Origin: a virus
Length of the DNA stretch: 64,000 nucleotides
Reading direction: 5' to 3' (one strand)
IMG/VR virus record: IMGVR_UViG_3300037222_000100
Location: 62,001 to 126,000 of that record
Numbering within the stretch: the first letter of the stretch is position 1; every line of letters begins with the position of its first letter. Position numbers and translations under genes: made by a program. This document shows, piece by piece, positions 1 to 9,843 of the stretch. Under the pieces are notes generated by a model. The model did no database searches. It was not told the DNA's origin and was given only the letters and a program-made list of their open reading frames with translations.

Positions 1-2397
1 CTGCGTGTACCTGTGTTCAACGACCGTACTATCTCCTGCCTCGATGGCTCCATCTCCAAACAGCCACTCGCGTGAGATGATCGACGCAGTACCGTCTGTG
101 GATTCATCAATGAATTCGAAGGTGCTAGGGTTCGTGCCATTGATGGTGAGTTTTGCGGTCGGCCCAATCTTGCCCGTGAGCTTTTCCTCAGGAAACACGA
201 GACGCCCTAGCTGTGCGTATCGAGGGATGATCTTTGGACTTCTGATCGTGGCGTTCTGCCGCAGCGCTCGACCGCGTAGCTGTAGCTCTTTGCCACGCGG
301 CGAGAGAAGAATACCCTTGCGATTGACGTTTACGATCTCCCGGAAGTCGGTCCAGGGAGCATAGTTGCTCTTCCATGGATCGTCCACGACTGATCGTGCG
401 CTCCATTGCACGGCTCGCTCGAAGATCGAGACGCTATCGACCCACCAAGTAGAAGCCACTTTGGTCGGCTGGAGAATCTGAAGGGCATAGCGACCCGTCT
501 GGAGGATCAGGTTATCCGGAATGCGCAAGATGACCTCCTGCCATTGATTCGTTTCGAGTTCGGGGATACCGAGCCTGTAGACAACGCCCTGGTCACTCAC
601 GAGGTTAGCGATGATGTTGCTCTCCATGACCTCATCGATGCTCGTGTACCCTTTGCTTGGGAAGAACGGCGGAAACAGGTGCGGACTAGGCAGCGTCGGC
701 GCATGTACGGTTTCGACTCTTTCGACCTGCCTCGGTTCGCCCGCGAACCAGAGGTTGAAACGAATCTCGAATTGCGAGAAGTCAACGACTTCGAAGAGGT
801 TGGTTTCGAGCCCAACGTTGTTGGTTGTACCGTCTGTGTCTACACGGAAGCTTTCGCCACTGGTTGTACGAGCTTTGTCTCGCGTGAGTCGCAGCGCTTT
901 GGATTCTGCGGGGTACTGCTTGAACCCTTGGTCCCAGAGTTCTTCGTTGCCCGTGAAGCTGGCAAAGAGTTGCGCGCCATCGACGGGTGTGCGGCTCTCC
1001 AGCGGGGCACTCTCGTATTCGGCGAAGCATACGCTCCGGGGCCTGATATTTTGGACATAGGCATCCGCATCCCCTAGGGTGGCCTGCCAACCGACGCGCC
1101 CCTTGCGCCTGCGGAAGATGCCGTCATCATCGATGACCGTTGAATCGAAGATGGGCTCCTGGATAACCGTTTTGTCGTTGTTGAGACGATAGATGCGAAG
1201 GCGTGCGGTTGACCCCGCTAGCGATGCAACCAATAGGTAGTTAGCGTTGCTATCGAGCGGTTCTGGGAGTTTCGGGAACACGTAGCCAGGACTTGTGGAG
1301 TTGGCCATGGTGATACTCGTTTTGACGGCATCCCATTTGAGCGTGAAGAAAACCCAACTCTGCTCGACGGGGTTTTCAACCGCGATACGCTCAAGGTCCT
1401 CCATCGTCTCTAGGTGATCAAACTGTTCCATGGGGCGTTTGTCGAATTCGCCCACTGTACGAGGGAGGAACTCGACAGTACCTAGATCGGGCTGAGGCTT
1501 ACCGTCGAGGTCAGACATAGTGATCCCAATGAGGTCTAGCTGGTTCTGGAAGATCATCGACTCCTCGCGGAAGAAGAGTGTGATGCTGTTGTCGTGCAGC
1601 GCTGACCCCGTATTGAAGGCAACCCCGAACTCCGTGTCGATTGGCGTCGGATCGTTGATCCCTGGCAATGGTGACGCTCGCCAGAGTGTGCTCTGGATGA
1701 AGAGAGGTCCGCTAGAGACGTTGCCATCGAGCGGCGTTGGTTTGCGGAGTCTACCGTTCCAGTTATCGAAGTCCACTGTGCTCACGACCCAACCCGGCTT
1801 GGCGGTCGGGGCAAGAACGAGCTTGAGGCCCATGATGATGAGTGAAGTGGGTTCATTGGCCACGACCCTGAAACGAACGCCGGTGATCTTCGACAGATCG
1901 ATTGCGTTCTGCTGGAATGCAGAACGCAAAACCCGGAATTTGCAACTGCCTTCGATGAGCGCATCGAGGCTAGCTTTGAAGGTAACCGATGCCGTGACAG
2001 AAGCGTTGGAACAATGACCTTCCGGATCGGAGGTAAGTTCGATGCGACTCTGGTTCGTTTCGATCCCCGCGAGCGGGAAGTCAGGCAACGAGAAGGTGAT
2101 GTAGTCGCTATCTGAGAAGTCCGTTTCCAGATCAAGAGGGTGGTCTGGCGTAGCTGACTCCAAGAACGTCAGTTCTTCTGTCGTGTCGAGTTTGAGCGCC
2201 GGATACTGGGCAACGGTTGGCTGGAACCCAAAGATGCCCTCGCTCCAGCGCTCATTCGAATCGGCCATGAAAGTACGAATGTCAACGTGCCTCTGGTAGG
2301 GGAAATGTTGGCGCGTTTCTTCGTCGTAAGCGTCATAGTTGATCCAGGCGTCCAGGTCGAACTCCTCGTGCAGCGGGATGTTAGAGCGTTCGGTCAT
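1..2397 (-). CDS. Large tail fibre/adhesin-like virion protein, C-terminal PKD domain, truncated by window edge
   Basis: The minus-strand frame is open without a stop from an ATG at 2395-2397 to position 1, giving 799 codons and no end in this window. The start abuts the TAA of the next gene. The body is beta-rich with jelly-roll-like segments and no recognisable enzyme motif. The last visible 40 residues match a PKD (polycystic kidney disease) Ig-like fold: a segment ending FEFIDESTDGTAS is followed by WLFGDG and then VEHRYTQ, the usual F-x-D-x-S, FGDG and H-x-Y landmarks. PKD domains bind surfaces and polysaccharides in secreted and viral adhesins. It lies downstream of the J-like baseplate gene, which suits a fibre or receptor-binding protein. 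The family of the main body is unknown. Confidence 0.75.
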   Translation of the reverse strand, partial: MTERSNIPLHEEFDLDAWINYDAYDEETRQHFPYQRHVDIRTFMADSNERWSEGIFGFQPTVAQYPALKLDTTEELTFLESATPDHPLDLETDFSDSDYITFSLPDFPLAGIETNQSRIELTSDPEGHCSNASVTASVTFKASLDALIEGSCKFRVLRSAFQQNAIDLSKITGVRFRVVANEPTSLIIMGLKLVLAPTAKPGWVVSTVDFDNWNGRLRKPTPLDGNVSSGPLFIQSTLWRASPLPGINDPTPIDTEFGVAFNTGSALHDNSITLFFREESMIFQNQLDLIGITMSDLDGKPQPDLGTVEFLPRTVGEFDKRPMEQFDHLETMEDLERIAVENPVEQSWVFFTLKWDAVKTSITMANSTSPGYVFPKLPEPLDSNANYLLVASLAGSTARLRIYRLNNDKTVIQEPIFDSTVIDDDGIFRRRKGRVGWQATLGDADAYVQNIRPRSVCFAEYESAPLESRTPVDGAQLFASFTGNEELWDQGFKQYPAESKALRLTRDKARTTSGESFRVDTDGTTNNVGLETNLFEVVDFSQFEIRFNLWFAGEPRQVERVETVHAPTLPSPHLFPPFFPSKGYTSIDEVMESNIIANLVSDQGVVYRLGIPELETNQWQEVILRIPDNLILQTGRYALQILQPTKVASTWWVDSVSIFERAVQWSARSVVDDPWKSNYAPWTDFREIVNVNRKGILLSPRGKELQLRGRALRQNATIRSPKIIPRYAQLGRLVFPEEKLTGKIGPTAKLTINGTNPSTFEFIDESTDGTASIISREWLFGDGAIEAGDSTVVEHRYTQ

Positions 2398-4734
2398 TTA
2401 GTAGGTGAACCAATCCAGGTCTTCGACCACGAAGTCATTGCGGTCAGTATTTACATCGTCAGCACCCGTCTCGATGTAAAGCGATGTGTCACTTGCCTGC
2501 GTGTAGGTGTTGCGGATGAACGCTAGCTCGTTGAGGCCCGCGAAGTAAGCGCGGTTGTCTTCGAGGAGCGCACTCAGTTCCTTGTATTCGTGACGACAGG
2601 TAACCCAGAAGAACATGACTGGCATTGACTGATCCAGGATGATCGCCTGCCTGTCTAGTCCTGATACGGCGATGCTTGGGTTGCCTTCGAATGTGGGCGT
2701 GCCCTCGACAGGGTAGTTTTCCTGATTGTGAGCGTTGAAAGCAGCTTTCTGTCCAAGCAGCGTAAGCGGGTGTGCCCGTGCAGCGGGAGGCTGGAGGTAA
2801 GTGTTGATCGTGAGGTTGATCCTTTCCAGCGTTTCGGGGTCCACCTTATTGGCAGCGGGTCCGGCGATAGCGGGCGGCGGTTCAGGATGTTCTGGAGACA
2901 GCGGTCCTTGCTGGAGGCCCGCGAGGAGTGGTTTGTACGCGAGATTGAGTGCGTCGTATGCTACGCCTACGCGCTTGGCCACGAAGGCTGGCGTGCTGAT
3001 TTCTGCGAGGAATGGGGTAGCTACCCAGTCAGGGAAGAGCTTGTACTGTGTCGGCTTCTGATAGTCGCCCGGATCATAGGGTCGAGCTTGAAGTTGACTG
3101 AACTCGATCTTGACGAACTTGGCAACGATGGGTTCTGGTAGCACATACGTCGTCTTGACGGCAGTCATAAAGGACTGCGGGACGTGAATCCATAGCTTCT
3201 GCTCCCACTGTTCGTCCGTCATTTCTCCTTCTTCCTCGCTGCCGGTGAGGTCTGTCGTGTAATAGACATTGAAGGCCACGCCTGGCGTGATCGGATCGAG
3301 GAGTACTGAGTCGATGACAACGGTATCGTCTTCAACCTCTGGCTCACGAATTTCGACGGAGCCAGAGCGACCGCGCTGATTTTCCCACTTCGAGCTAGGG
3401 CTGTCGCCATCGATATAGCTCGCGGCGACGAGTCCGCTGTTGACCATGGCTCCGTCGAGATAGAACGTATGCGCTGGCGTTTCTACATCGTGCAGATCGG
3501 ACGGAAGAGGGATCACAACGCCCACAGAGGTCGTTCCTGAAGCCACAGGTGTGAGCGTGACCGAGAATCGCGTCCATTCGCTGGTGATTTCCACTCGTAC
3601 TTCTTCATAACCAACTTCGCCATCGCCGATGACGAGTGCCACTTTGAAACCAGGTCCTATGGTCCGCGCCCAGATCGAGAACGTAATCGGTTTGTTCATG
3701 CCAACCTGGATTTCGTCCTGGTAGGCTCCTTCGGGTTCGAAGTAGCGTTTGACCGGATGCTCGTGTGTATTCACTTCGAGGCAGTGCGTCCCGTGAGGCG
3801 TTTCGAGCGTGTTGATGACGTTGAGAGTGGCCAGAGAATCGTAGTCGGAGAACGCGAGGCGTGCGTGAAGTTTCTGACGGAATTCCCCCGCTTTGATTTC
3901 TTCGACAGTAAAGGGTTCGACGGGTGTGAGGTCAGCTAGCGGTGGTGTGACTGTCCAGAGAGCCGGGGGCTGACCTACGATGTCATACTCGAAGCTTGGG
4001 TTCGTGATGCGATTGATCGTGCCGTACACGGGAACCTCCGGGAACGGGCGTACATCGGAGTAGTGACTAGTGACTGCAAAGCTCGATGGCTGTGGCGCAG
4101 AGAGCCAGTAGCCCGTCTCGACGTTGCCCCCGACTGGAGCTTGTGCTGAGGTATGAACCGCAACAGAGCGGTAAGGGTCCCCCAGGAAGTCCGTGCCGCT
4201 GTCGGCGGTAAGGCCGAGGAGTCGGAAGCAGAACGAGCCGGAGGGGCTGAGAGGGGTCTTCCCGTCGCTCTGGAAGCCTTCTACGAACCCCGGCAGTGGG
4301 TTGGGGTGCGCATAGAAGACATCTTCGATTCCGGACGCCGCCTGAAAGCCGATTCGTAGCTGTGATACGTCTGTGGTCATGCTGGCGTCTACGGGAATCT
4401 CCTTGTCCAGGATGACATCCATCCAGACCTGGCCATCAGCCTGCGCCCCGACGACAGTGCCTTTGGCTAGCGAGGTCCAGCCAGACCCAAAGAAGTACTC
4501 ATCGATAGTCCAATTCAACGTGGCGATTTTCTCCTGGCCTGCCGCTATAGCCACGAGAAGTTGAAACCCAGAAAGGCTAGGAAAGCGCTGCTCGTCGCTG
4601 CGCGTACCGTGTCGATAATCTTCCGGAAGCCGGAAGGTTTGGTAGTGGAAGTCGGGACCAGCAGAGAGCGTCGCCGTCACGACGTTCTGATCGATCACCA
4701 CTCCACTGTATTCGGCGCAAACGTTCAGCATCAC
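2398..4734 (-). CDS. Baseplate/fibre protein with carbohydrate-binding jelly-roll domain
   Basis: About 778 aa. The first codon of the open frame is GTG at 4734 and an in-frame ATG follows at 4731; either could be used. Residues about 240-440 resemble a CenC-like CBM4_9 module: NPSFEYD near the start, FSIWARTIGPG in the core, then TRFSVTL and FYLDGAMV strands. A second segment, about residues 490-590, is discoidin-like, with FVKIEFSQL near its end. These are carbohydrate-recognition folds typical of phage adhesins. The gene sits between two other large adhesin-like genes downstream of the baseplate genes. A role in host-surface binding is inferred. Confidence 0.7.
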   Translation of the reverse strand: MMLNVCAEYSGVVIDQNVVTATLSAGPDFHYQTFRLPEDYRHGTRSDEQRFPSLSGFQLLVAIAAGQEKIATLNWTIDEYFFGSGWTSLAKGTVVGAQADGQVWMDVILDKEIPVDASMTTDVSQLRIGFQAASGIEDVFYAHPNPLPGFVEGFQSDGKTPLSPSGSFCFRLLGLTADSGTDFLGDPYRSVAVHTSAQAPVGGNVETGYWLSAPQPSSFAVTSHYSDVRPFPEVPVYGTINRITNPSFEYDIVGQPPALWTVTPPLADLTPVEPFTVEEIKAGEFRQKLHARLAFSDYDSLATLNVINTLETPHGTHCLEVNTHEHPVKRYFEPEGAYQDEIQVGMNKPITFSIWARTIGPGFKVALVIGDGEVGYEEVRVEITSEWTRFSVTLTPVASGTTSVGVVIPLPSDLHDVETPAHTFYLDGAMVNSGLVAASYIDGDSPSSKWENQRGRSGSVEIREPEVEDDTVVIDSVLLDPITPGVAFNVYYTTDLTGSEEEGEMTDEQWEQKLWIHVPQSFMTAVKTTYVLPEPIVAKFVKIEFSQLQARPYDPGDYQKPTQYKLFPDWVATPFLAEISTPAFVAKRVGVAYDALNLAYKPLLAGLQQGPLSPEHPEPPPAIAGPAANKVDPETLERINLTINTYLQPPAARAHPLTLLGQKAAFNAHNQENYPVEGTPTFEGNPSIAVSGLDRQAIILDQSMPVMFFWVTCRHEYKELSALLEDNRAYFAGLNELAFIRNTYTQASDTSLYIETGADDVNTDRNDFVVEDLDWFTY

Positions 4735-4755
4735 ACATTAGGGGGAAGAAGTGGT

Positions 4756-6753
4756 CTACGGCGATACATTGCGACCGATGCGCAGGTTGCGTACCTCAAC
4801 GCTGTAAGGAGTAAAGCTTCCATCCGCTTCTAGGAACACGCCAGGGCGACGTATGAACTCGATTCGGATGAATCGTGTGAAGATCATGCTGCCGAGGGCG
4901 TTCTCGACGTTGAGAGACACGAGACTCCAGTTGTTCTCGTGGGTCGCATCGTAATGCAAGCTGAGCACTGATGAGGCTTCACGTTCGTTGACGTAGGTGA
5001 CGGGCACAAAGCGACGCGCTGGAGCGCCGTCGAGCAGATCGTAGCTGACCAAGATGTCGTGCGGCTTCTTCGTTGCTTCAAAGACGATGAAGTTGACGCC
5101 CTGTACCTTGCCCAGATCGATCTCTAGGAAGTCTTCCCCTTCTGGACGCTCTAGAGAAGACCAGAAAGGAGCCGTTTCGGATGGGGCTCCCGAGATGGTC
5201 GTAAGCGTTTGATAGTCCACTGGGTAGATACCATTGACGAGGGGTACCGCACCTGCCTGTGTGGTTAGCGGTTCTGGTGGATCGACAGGTCCGTCTACGG
5301 CCTTGAATTCCTCGGTGGTGGTGTTGAAGGTGGCGAGGAATGGGAAGAGCGCACGTTGCGCAGGAGAGTAGATGCCAATATGTTCGTCTTTGTAGTTGTC
5401 TTGAACCGTGGGCCACAAGACAGTCGCATAATCAGGGTCGGTCAACGCAGCCTCGGTGTATGCGACTGCTGTACTGATATTGTGGAAATTGACGTAATGA
5501 GACTGCTGTGCGTTGAGGGATACAGGACCCTCGTGCTCGATTCCGGGTTCGATCCAGTGCGTTGCATCAACCGGTGGCCATGGCAGACCGCGCCTACCTG
5601 TGACGTAGCGCAAGACCTCGATGAATTCGGAATCTGCGAAGGACGCGCTCGGTATCTGACGCTTGGTGATGCCCGGAGCTTTGCCGGGTGTTACGATGGC
5701 CGTCATCGGCTTGATGTTGTCGATAGCAGCCTGCGCGTAGTACCAGTCTTCGACCGGGATAATCGCTGTCTCGCCATCAGCAGAGACACCGACCTGTCCG
5801 ACTTCTACTTCAATCTCAACGAGATGTTCTTCGAAATCCGCAAGAGAGTTTTGCACAACAAGGATTTCCGGAATGGGCCTATCTGCCAGTTCGCCCGTGA
5901 AGCGGACGGTAATGGGGTTACCGGGAAGAGGTCCACCTTCGGTCACGACGTTGTGAGAGCCCACGACAGATAGGGCTTCGAGCGCTTCGCGAACTTCTAT
6001 GAAGTCGGCATTGAATTGAAGCAACCCGGTAATGGTCGTGTTCTGGGGACCACCTTCTCCGTTTGCCCCCATTGGGATAGCAAGCCGGAAGGTACCCTGG
6101 AGCGGATTACCTAGAATCGAGAGCGTCTGCTGTGAACTTTGTGGTCGCTCTTGACGCGGGAGAAGAATGACCTCCTCGGTCGATTTGGTCACCCCGATGA
6201 AATCGATCCCAAGTGGGTCATCAGAGTATTTGTCGTACAGCGCGCGGTAATTCTCTACCACTTCCACGGCATGATCGAGGCCGGACTTGGCCGCAAGCGT
6301 AAGGCCCAGAAGCGTGCCGCCAGCACGAATGGCCTTGAGATAGTTGATGGCGCGATTCTTGTAGGAAGCATCCGATTCCTGAATCTTCTCCCACTTAGCA
6401 TTCGAGAGAAGCCCCTCGGTATCGTCCTCGTACGTCTCGAAGGCAAGGCGAGCAAAGGAAAACGGTTCTGCATAGAGGGCGTCGAGTTCTGTCGTACGCA
6501 GACCATTAGCTTCGACGGCAAGTCGAGCTTCGAGGAAGTTCTTCTTGAGTCCACCCACTCCAGCGGGACCCAGTAGCGTGTACATGATCGCGACGAGGTT
6601 AGAATCAAGCGACTTGTTATAGAGCGATTCCGGGAAGGCATCAAGGTAGTTGATAGGGTGTTTGGGTCCACCCTGCGGCTCGATGAAGAACTGCTGGTTG
6701 ATGACACCCGTAATGTCAGGCGGTTCGACTGTGCTGTTGATCGGTTCTGCCAT
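4756..6753 (-). CDS. Baseplate-associated protein with repeat module and F5/8-like C terminus
   Basis: The start is ATG 6751-6753 (MAEPINSTVEPP), overlapping the TAA of the upstream HNH gene in a TAATG junction; the frame remains open upstream to 6789. The protein is 665 aa. Residues about 30-190 are helical and charged. Residues about 215-300 carry a module beginning GNPLQGTFRL and ending ITVRFTGEL, also seen in the neighbouring J-like protein. The C-terminal 140 residues look discoidin-like (FLEIDLGKVQGVNFIVFE, then FTRFIRIEFIRRPG). It probably links the baseplate rim to fibres. Confidence 0.65.
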   Translation of the reverse strand: MAEPINSTVEPPDITGVINQQFFIEPQGGPKHPINYLDAFPESLYNKSLDSNLVAIMYTLLGPAGVGGLKKNFLEARLAVEANGLRTTELDALYAEPFSFARLAFETYEDDTEGLLSNAKWEKIQESDASYKNRAINYLKAIRAGGTLLGLTLAAKSGLDHAVEVVENYRALYDKYSDDPLGIDFIGVTKSTEEVILLPRQERPQSSQQTLSILGNPLQGTFRLAIPMGANGEGGPQNTTITGLLQFNADFIEVREALEALSVVGSHNVVTEGGPLPGNPITVRFTGELADRPIPEILVVQNSLADFEEHLVEIEVEVGQVGVSADGETAIIPVEDWYYAQAAIDNIKPMTAIVTPGKAPGITKRQIPSASFADSEFIEVLRYVTGRRGLPWPPVDATHWIEPGIEHEGPVSLNAQQSHYVNFHNISTAVAYTEAALTDPDYATVLWPTVQDNYKDEHIGIYSPAQRALFPFLATFNTTTEEFKAVDGPVDPPEPLTTQAGAVPLVNGIYPVDYQTLTTISGAPSETAPFWSSLERPEGEDFLEIDLGKVQGVNFIVFEATKKPHDILVSYDLLDGAPARRFVPVTYVNEREASSVLSLHYDATHENNWSLVSLNVENALGSMIFTRFIRIEFIRRPGVFLEADGSFTPYSVEVRNLRIGRNVSP

Positions 6754-7163
6754 TACAACTCCACAGGTTCGACATGGTGCGACCCACATTCAGAGCATCG
6801 TATGACAATGCCAGGACCATGTTGCCCTTGACGCAGTTGAAGGTTCTCAATGCGATTATCGGCTTTGTCTTCGTTGATGTGATGCACCGTCTCTGATGCG
6901 AGGAGCGCTCTGCCAAGAGCGACTTCTATTACCAATCGATGCTCTCTCTTGAGGCCCTCTTCACAGCGTACTTTGATATACCCTTCGCCGTCCAGTTTGC
7001 GCCAATGACCCGGCTCAGGCCAGTACGGTCGATCATATCTCATCGGAAACTTCGCGCCATTGAGTACTTTGTAAATCTTGGACTTGTACGTGCCCAAGTC
7101 TCTCATGATTTGAGTGATGGTGTCGCCTCGTTGATAGGCGTCTAGGATGGCCTCATCGATCAT
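6753..7163 (-). CDS. HNH homing endonuclease (HNH_3 type), free-standing
   Basis: 136 aa. The N-terminal 35 residues look like a resolvase-type helix-turn-helix (ITQIMRDLGTYKSKIYKVL). The C-terminal half holds the HNH core: EHRLVIEVALGRAL, then VHHINEDKADNRIENLQL, with catalytic His and the Asn of the HNH fold, followed by CSECGSHH, a possible zinc knuckle. It lies between two baseplate genes with a 4-nt gap on one side and a TAATG overlap on the other. That is the expected position of a homing gene that does not interrupt neighbouring reading frames. It is probably dispensable for virion formation. Confidence 0.9.
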   Translation of the reverse strand: MIDEAILDAYQRGDTITQIMRDLGTYKSKIYKVLNGAKFPMRYDRPYWPEPGHWRKLDGEGYIKVRCEEGLKREHRLVIEVALGRALLASETVHHINEDKADNRIENLQLRQGQHGPGIVIRCSECGSHHVEPVEL

Positions 7164-7167
7164 CGAT

Positions 7168-9843
7168 CTAAGCCTTCTGCCATACGTTCTCAGCGCGAGG
7201 ACGAATGATCAGACCCGGAACCGTGTCTCCTTCTTGCAGTCCGGTTGGCAGAGTAGGCAACTCGTCATCGCGTAGGAAGAAGTCGGAATCGTAGACGTAT
7301 TCGCCACCCTCCACAGGGGTTTCGGTGCTGTAGATAGCCTGTGGAATTGGGATACCCGCGACTTCTTCGCCATAGGCGATACGGAAGGAGCGAATGGGGC
7401 TTGCTACGCCCACGAGTGAACGCGAGTCCTCGGTCACGGTCAGTTCTGGCGCTTCCGGATGCGCAATGCGCAGAGCAGCTTCCAGTTCAGCGGCGGTTAC
7501 GGTGGCGATAGGAAGCGCAGTCGTTTCAAGTTCTCCTTCGACCGCGCCATAGCGAAGTCGGAATGTGCCCTCTGTTGGATTACCCGTGATGTAGAGTGTT
7601 TGAATGGCCGTATCACCTGTGCTACCCCACCGGAAGCGGTCGCCGGTAACGCCACGAAGAGGTACGCCGTGGTTGTCCGTCTCGAACACGCGTACGAGAT
7701 TGTGATCGTTCGGGACATCGTTCGACCAACGAACATTCTGGACGCCCGCGACGTTGTGAATCTGCTGAAGTAGATCGGAGAGACGAATGACACTGCCGAA
7801 GTACTGATTGGCGAAGAAGGTTGCTAGCGCTTCGCGGATGTTTGTGTTGACCGTAGCGGGCGTAGCCTGCGGCGAGTAAACGACGGTGATGTCAAGCTTG
7901 AAGAAGCGCAGATGTGCCTTGTGAGCCAGCACATCGGTAGTGATCTGTCGATTGGCCTCCAGTGCAGCTTGCAAATCTTCAATGTTCTGATCGTAGAAAT
8001 ACGGTTCGACTTCGAGCGTCGTGGGACTGTGAATTTCGCTGAATCGAAAACCTCCATATTCGGGTTCTGGTTTTGCGGGAGTCGGAATACCTTCTTCGGG
8101 TCCGCCCCTATCGCCCTTGATCGTGGCGCTCCACTCGATGCCATCGCGAGCGCGGATCGTGCCCTCGTGAAGAGACACATTATGCACAAGCCAGTAATGG
8201 GTGCCGAGGTAGTATTTGCTTTCTCCGATGGTGATCTGTTGCGGCAGATTGAGGATAGGCTGCGAGAAGAGCGGAGTAAGGATGTTGCCTTCCATAGGAC
8301 GCTTTGTCGGTTCCCCATCGCGTCGATAGTTCTCGTAGTAGTACATGCTGATCGGGTCATCCACAAACGCCTGTGTGCTCGTCGCAAGGGGCGCGGTGAA
8401 GATCGTAGATGTGGCCTGTTCGTTGCCACCATCTACGTAGACATCAACCGCATTCGTGACGTTGTGCAGGATGCTGTTGCGCGAGGATGTTGATGTGTAG
8501 GCGTATTCGATCAACACGATATCTTCTGGGGCGACGGCCTTGATTGCTTCCTGAGCACCTAGATAGACGTTGATGAACGTGAGGTTGGGCTGTGTGCGTC
8601 CGGTAGGGTCGGTACGGGGGTCTGGGCTCGTGCTATCGATCATGGCGCGCAGCGTGTCTCCCTGGAGCGCAGGCGGGAAGCTGAAGTTGAAGTCTACGCC
8701 CTCGCGGAAGAAGAATTTGCTAATGCCCGATGTGATGTTCGATACGAAGACGGGGAGCGTACCCCAGATTTCCTTGGCGAACGGATTGCTGGACAGGCCA
8801 GTGGTCCACTGATCCACGAGTAGTTCTTCTGCTGGCGTTTTGTCTCCAACGAAGAGCCATCCGTCATCCACTTTGGGCTCCGACATGCCTTTGCTAAGAA
8901 CCAATTCGGTTCCGTTCAAGACTTCTTTGATCGTACCCGAGAAGATCAAGGCCGGGTTACTGCCGCCTTCGTAGACGAGCGCCGGTTCACCCGCTTTGAC
9001 CCCGATGGTGGACTCGATGATGATTGTGGCTGCTTCACCATTACAGCGCACCATGGTGGGGTATGGCACGCCGCTGTAAGGAGTGCCTCCACCGAATGGA
9101 TAGGCCGTCGTATCATCGCCCTTCGGGACCTGGACATACTCCTGATATTTGGAGATTGGTCCGATGGCGACGGCCTTTGTGCTGAAGGCCGTAGCAACAG
9201 CGAGTGCTAGGAATTGATCCTGCGTACCCGCGAGGTTCCTAAAGACGGTATTCTTGAACCGGACCTTGAAGCTGTTGTCGTCCTCTTGATCGGACCCTCC
9301 AGTCGTAGCAGCCGGATTGGTGACGCCCGTGATGCCCAAGATCGACGCTTGGAAAACGAGGATCGTAATCGCTTCAGCCGGGACGTTTCCTGGCGAACCG
9401 GCGTTACGGGCACGCACTGGACAGAGAGGCGTTTCAGTTTCTCCTGCGGGCAACGTCACCGATGCCGTTGTGACGAATTCCTGCAACAGACCGTCTGTTG
9501 TGGTGGCTACGTGGGACTTGAGGATGACGCCTGCGGGAATGACGATATCGACATTGACTGGCGATGTGCGAGTGAACTTGACGAAGCCGGTTGCCGTAGA
9601 CGCTTGAAGTCGGTCGAACCCAAAGAGGGCCATGAAGTTCGTGAGGTTCGACCCGAACTTGCTATCTACGTTGAGGGCATTCTGGAGCCCGATAAGGTCA
9701 ATCGAGTTCTCTGAAATGGCATTGGCTACTGTGTCGAAGACGAGGCGCTCAGGGGTACCTACTTCAGCCGAGATCGACGGCTTGAGCAAGCGTACCTGCG
9801 CAACCATCTGTTCTGCAATCTGCTGCTGTGTCAAGACGGGCAT
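7168..9843 (-). CDS. Baseplate J-like protein
   Basis: 891 aa. The N-terminal part carries the Baseplate_J pattern: VIPAGVILKS followed by an ASVTLPAGETE strand, ARNAGSPGNVPAEAIT, and then a TNPAATTGGSDQEDDN loop leading into an F-x-x-R-F helix. The family forms the baseplate wedge of contractile tails. The C-terminal region (residues about 750-830) carries a GNPTEGTFRLRYG module shared with the downstream baseplate gene. The gene is longer than simple P2-type J proteins because of insertions around residues 250-600. The start ATG overlaps the TAA of the gp25-like gene (TAATG), indicating translational coupling. Confidence 0.9.
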   Translation of the reverse strand: MPVLTQQQIAEQMVAQVRLLKPSISAEVGTPERLVFDTVANAISENSIDLIGLQNALNVDSKFGSNLTNFMALFGFDRLQASTATGFVKFTRTSPVNVDIVIPAGVILKSHVATTTDGLLQEFVTTASVTLPAGETETPLCPVRARNAGSPGNVPAEAITILVFQASILGITGVTNPAATTGGSDQEDDNSFKVRFKNTVFRNLAGTQDQFLALAVATAFSTKAVAIGPISKYQEYVQVPKGDDTTAYPFGGGTPYSGVPYPTMVRCNGEAATIIIESTIGVKAGEPALVYEGGSNPALIFSGTIKEVLNGTELVLSKGMSEPKVDDGWLFVGDKTPAEELLVDQWTTGLSSNPFAKEIWGTLPVFVSNITSGISKFFFREGVDFNFSFPPALQGDTLRAMIDSTSPDPRTDPTGRTQPNLTFINVYLGAQEAIKAVAPEDIVLIEYAYTSTSSRNSILHNVTNAVDVYVDGGNEQATSTIFTAPLATSTQAFVDDPISMYYYENYRRDGEPTKRPMEGNILTPLFSQPILNLPQQITIGESKYYLGTHYWLVHNVSLHEGTIRARDGIEWSATIKGDRGGPEEGIPTPAKPEPEYGGFRFSEIHSPTTLEVEPYFYDQNIEDLQAALEANRQITTDVLAHKAHLRFFKLDITVVYSPQATPATVNTNIREALATFFANQYFGSVIRLSDLLQQIHNVAGVQNVRWSNDVPNDHNLVRVFETDNHGVPLRGVTGDRFRWGSTGDTAIQTLYITGNPTEGTFRLRYGAVEGELETTALPIATVTAAELEAALRIAHPEAPELTVTEDSRSLVGVASPIRSFRIAYGEEVAGIPIPQAIYSTETPVEGGEYVYDSDFFLRDDELPTLPTGLQEGDTVPGLIIRPRAENVWQKA

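Noticed and set aside
5356-5973. 205-codon plus-strand open frame inside a baseplate gene
   Set aside because: It lies wholly within 4756-6753 on the other strand, has no promoter or ribosome site, and resembles no protein.
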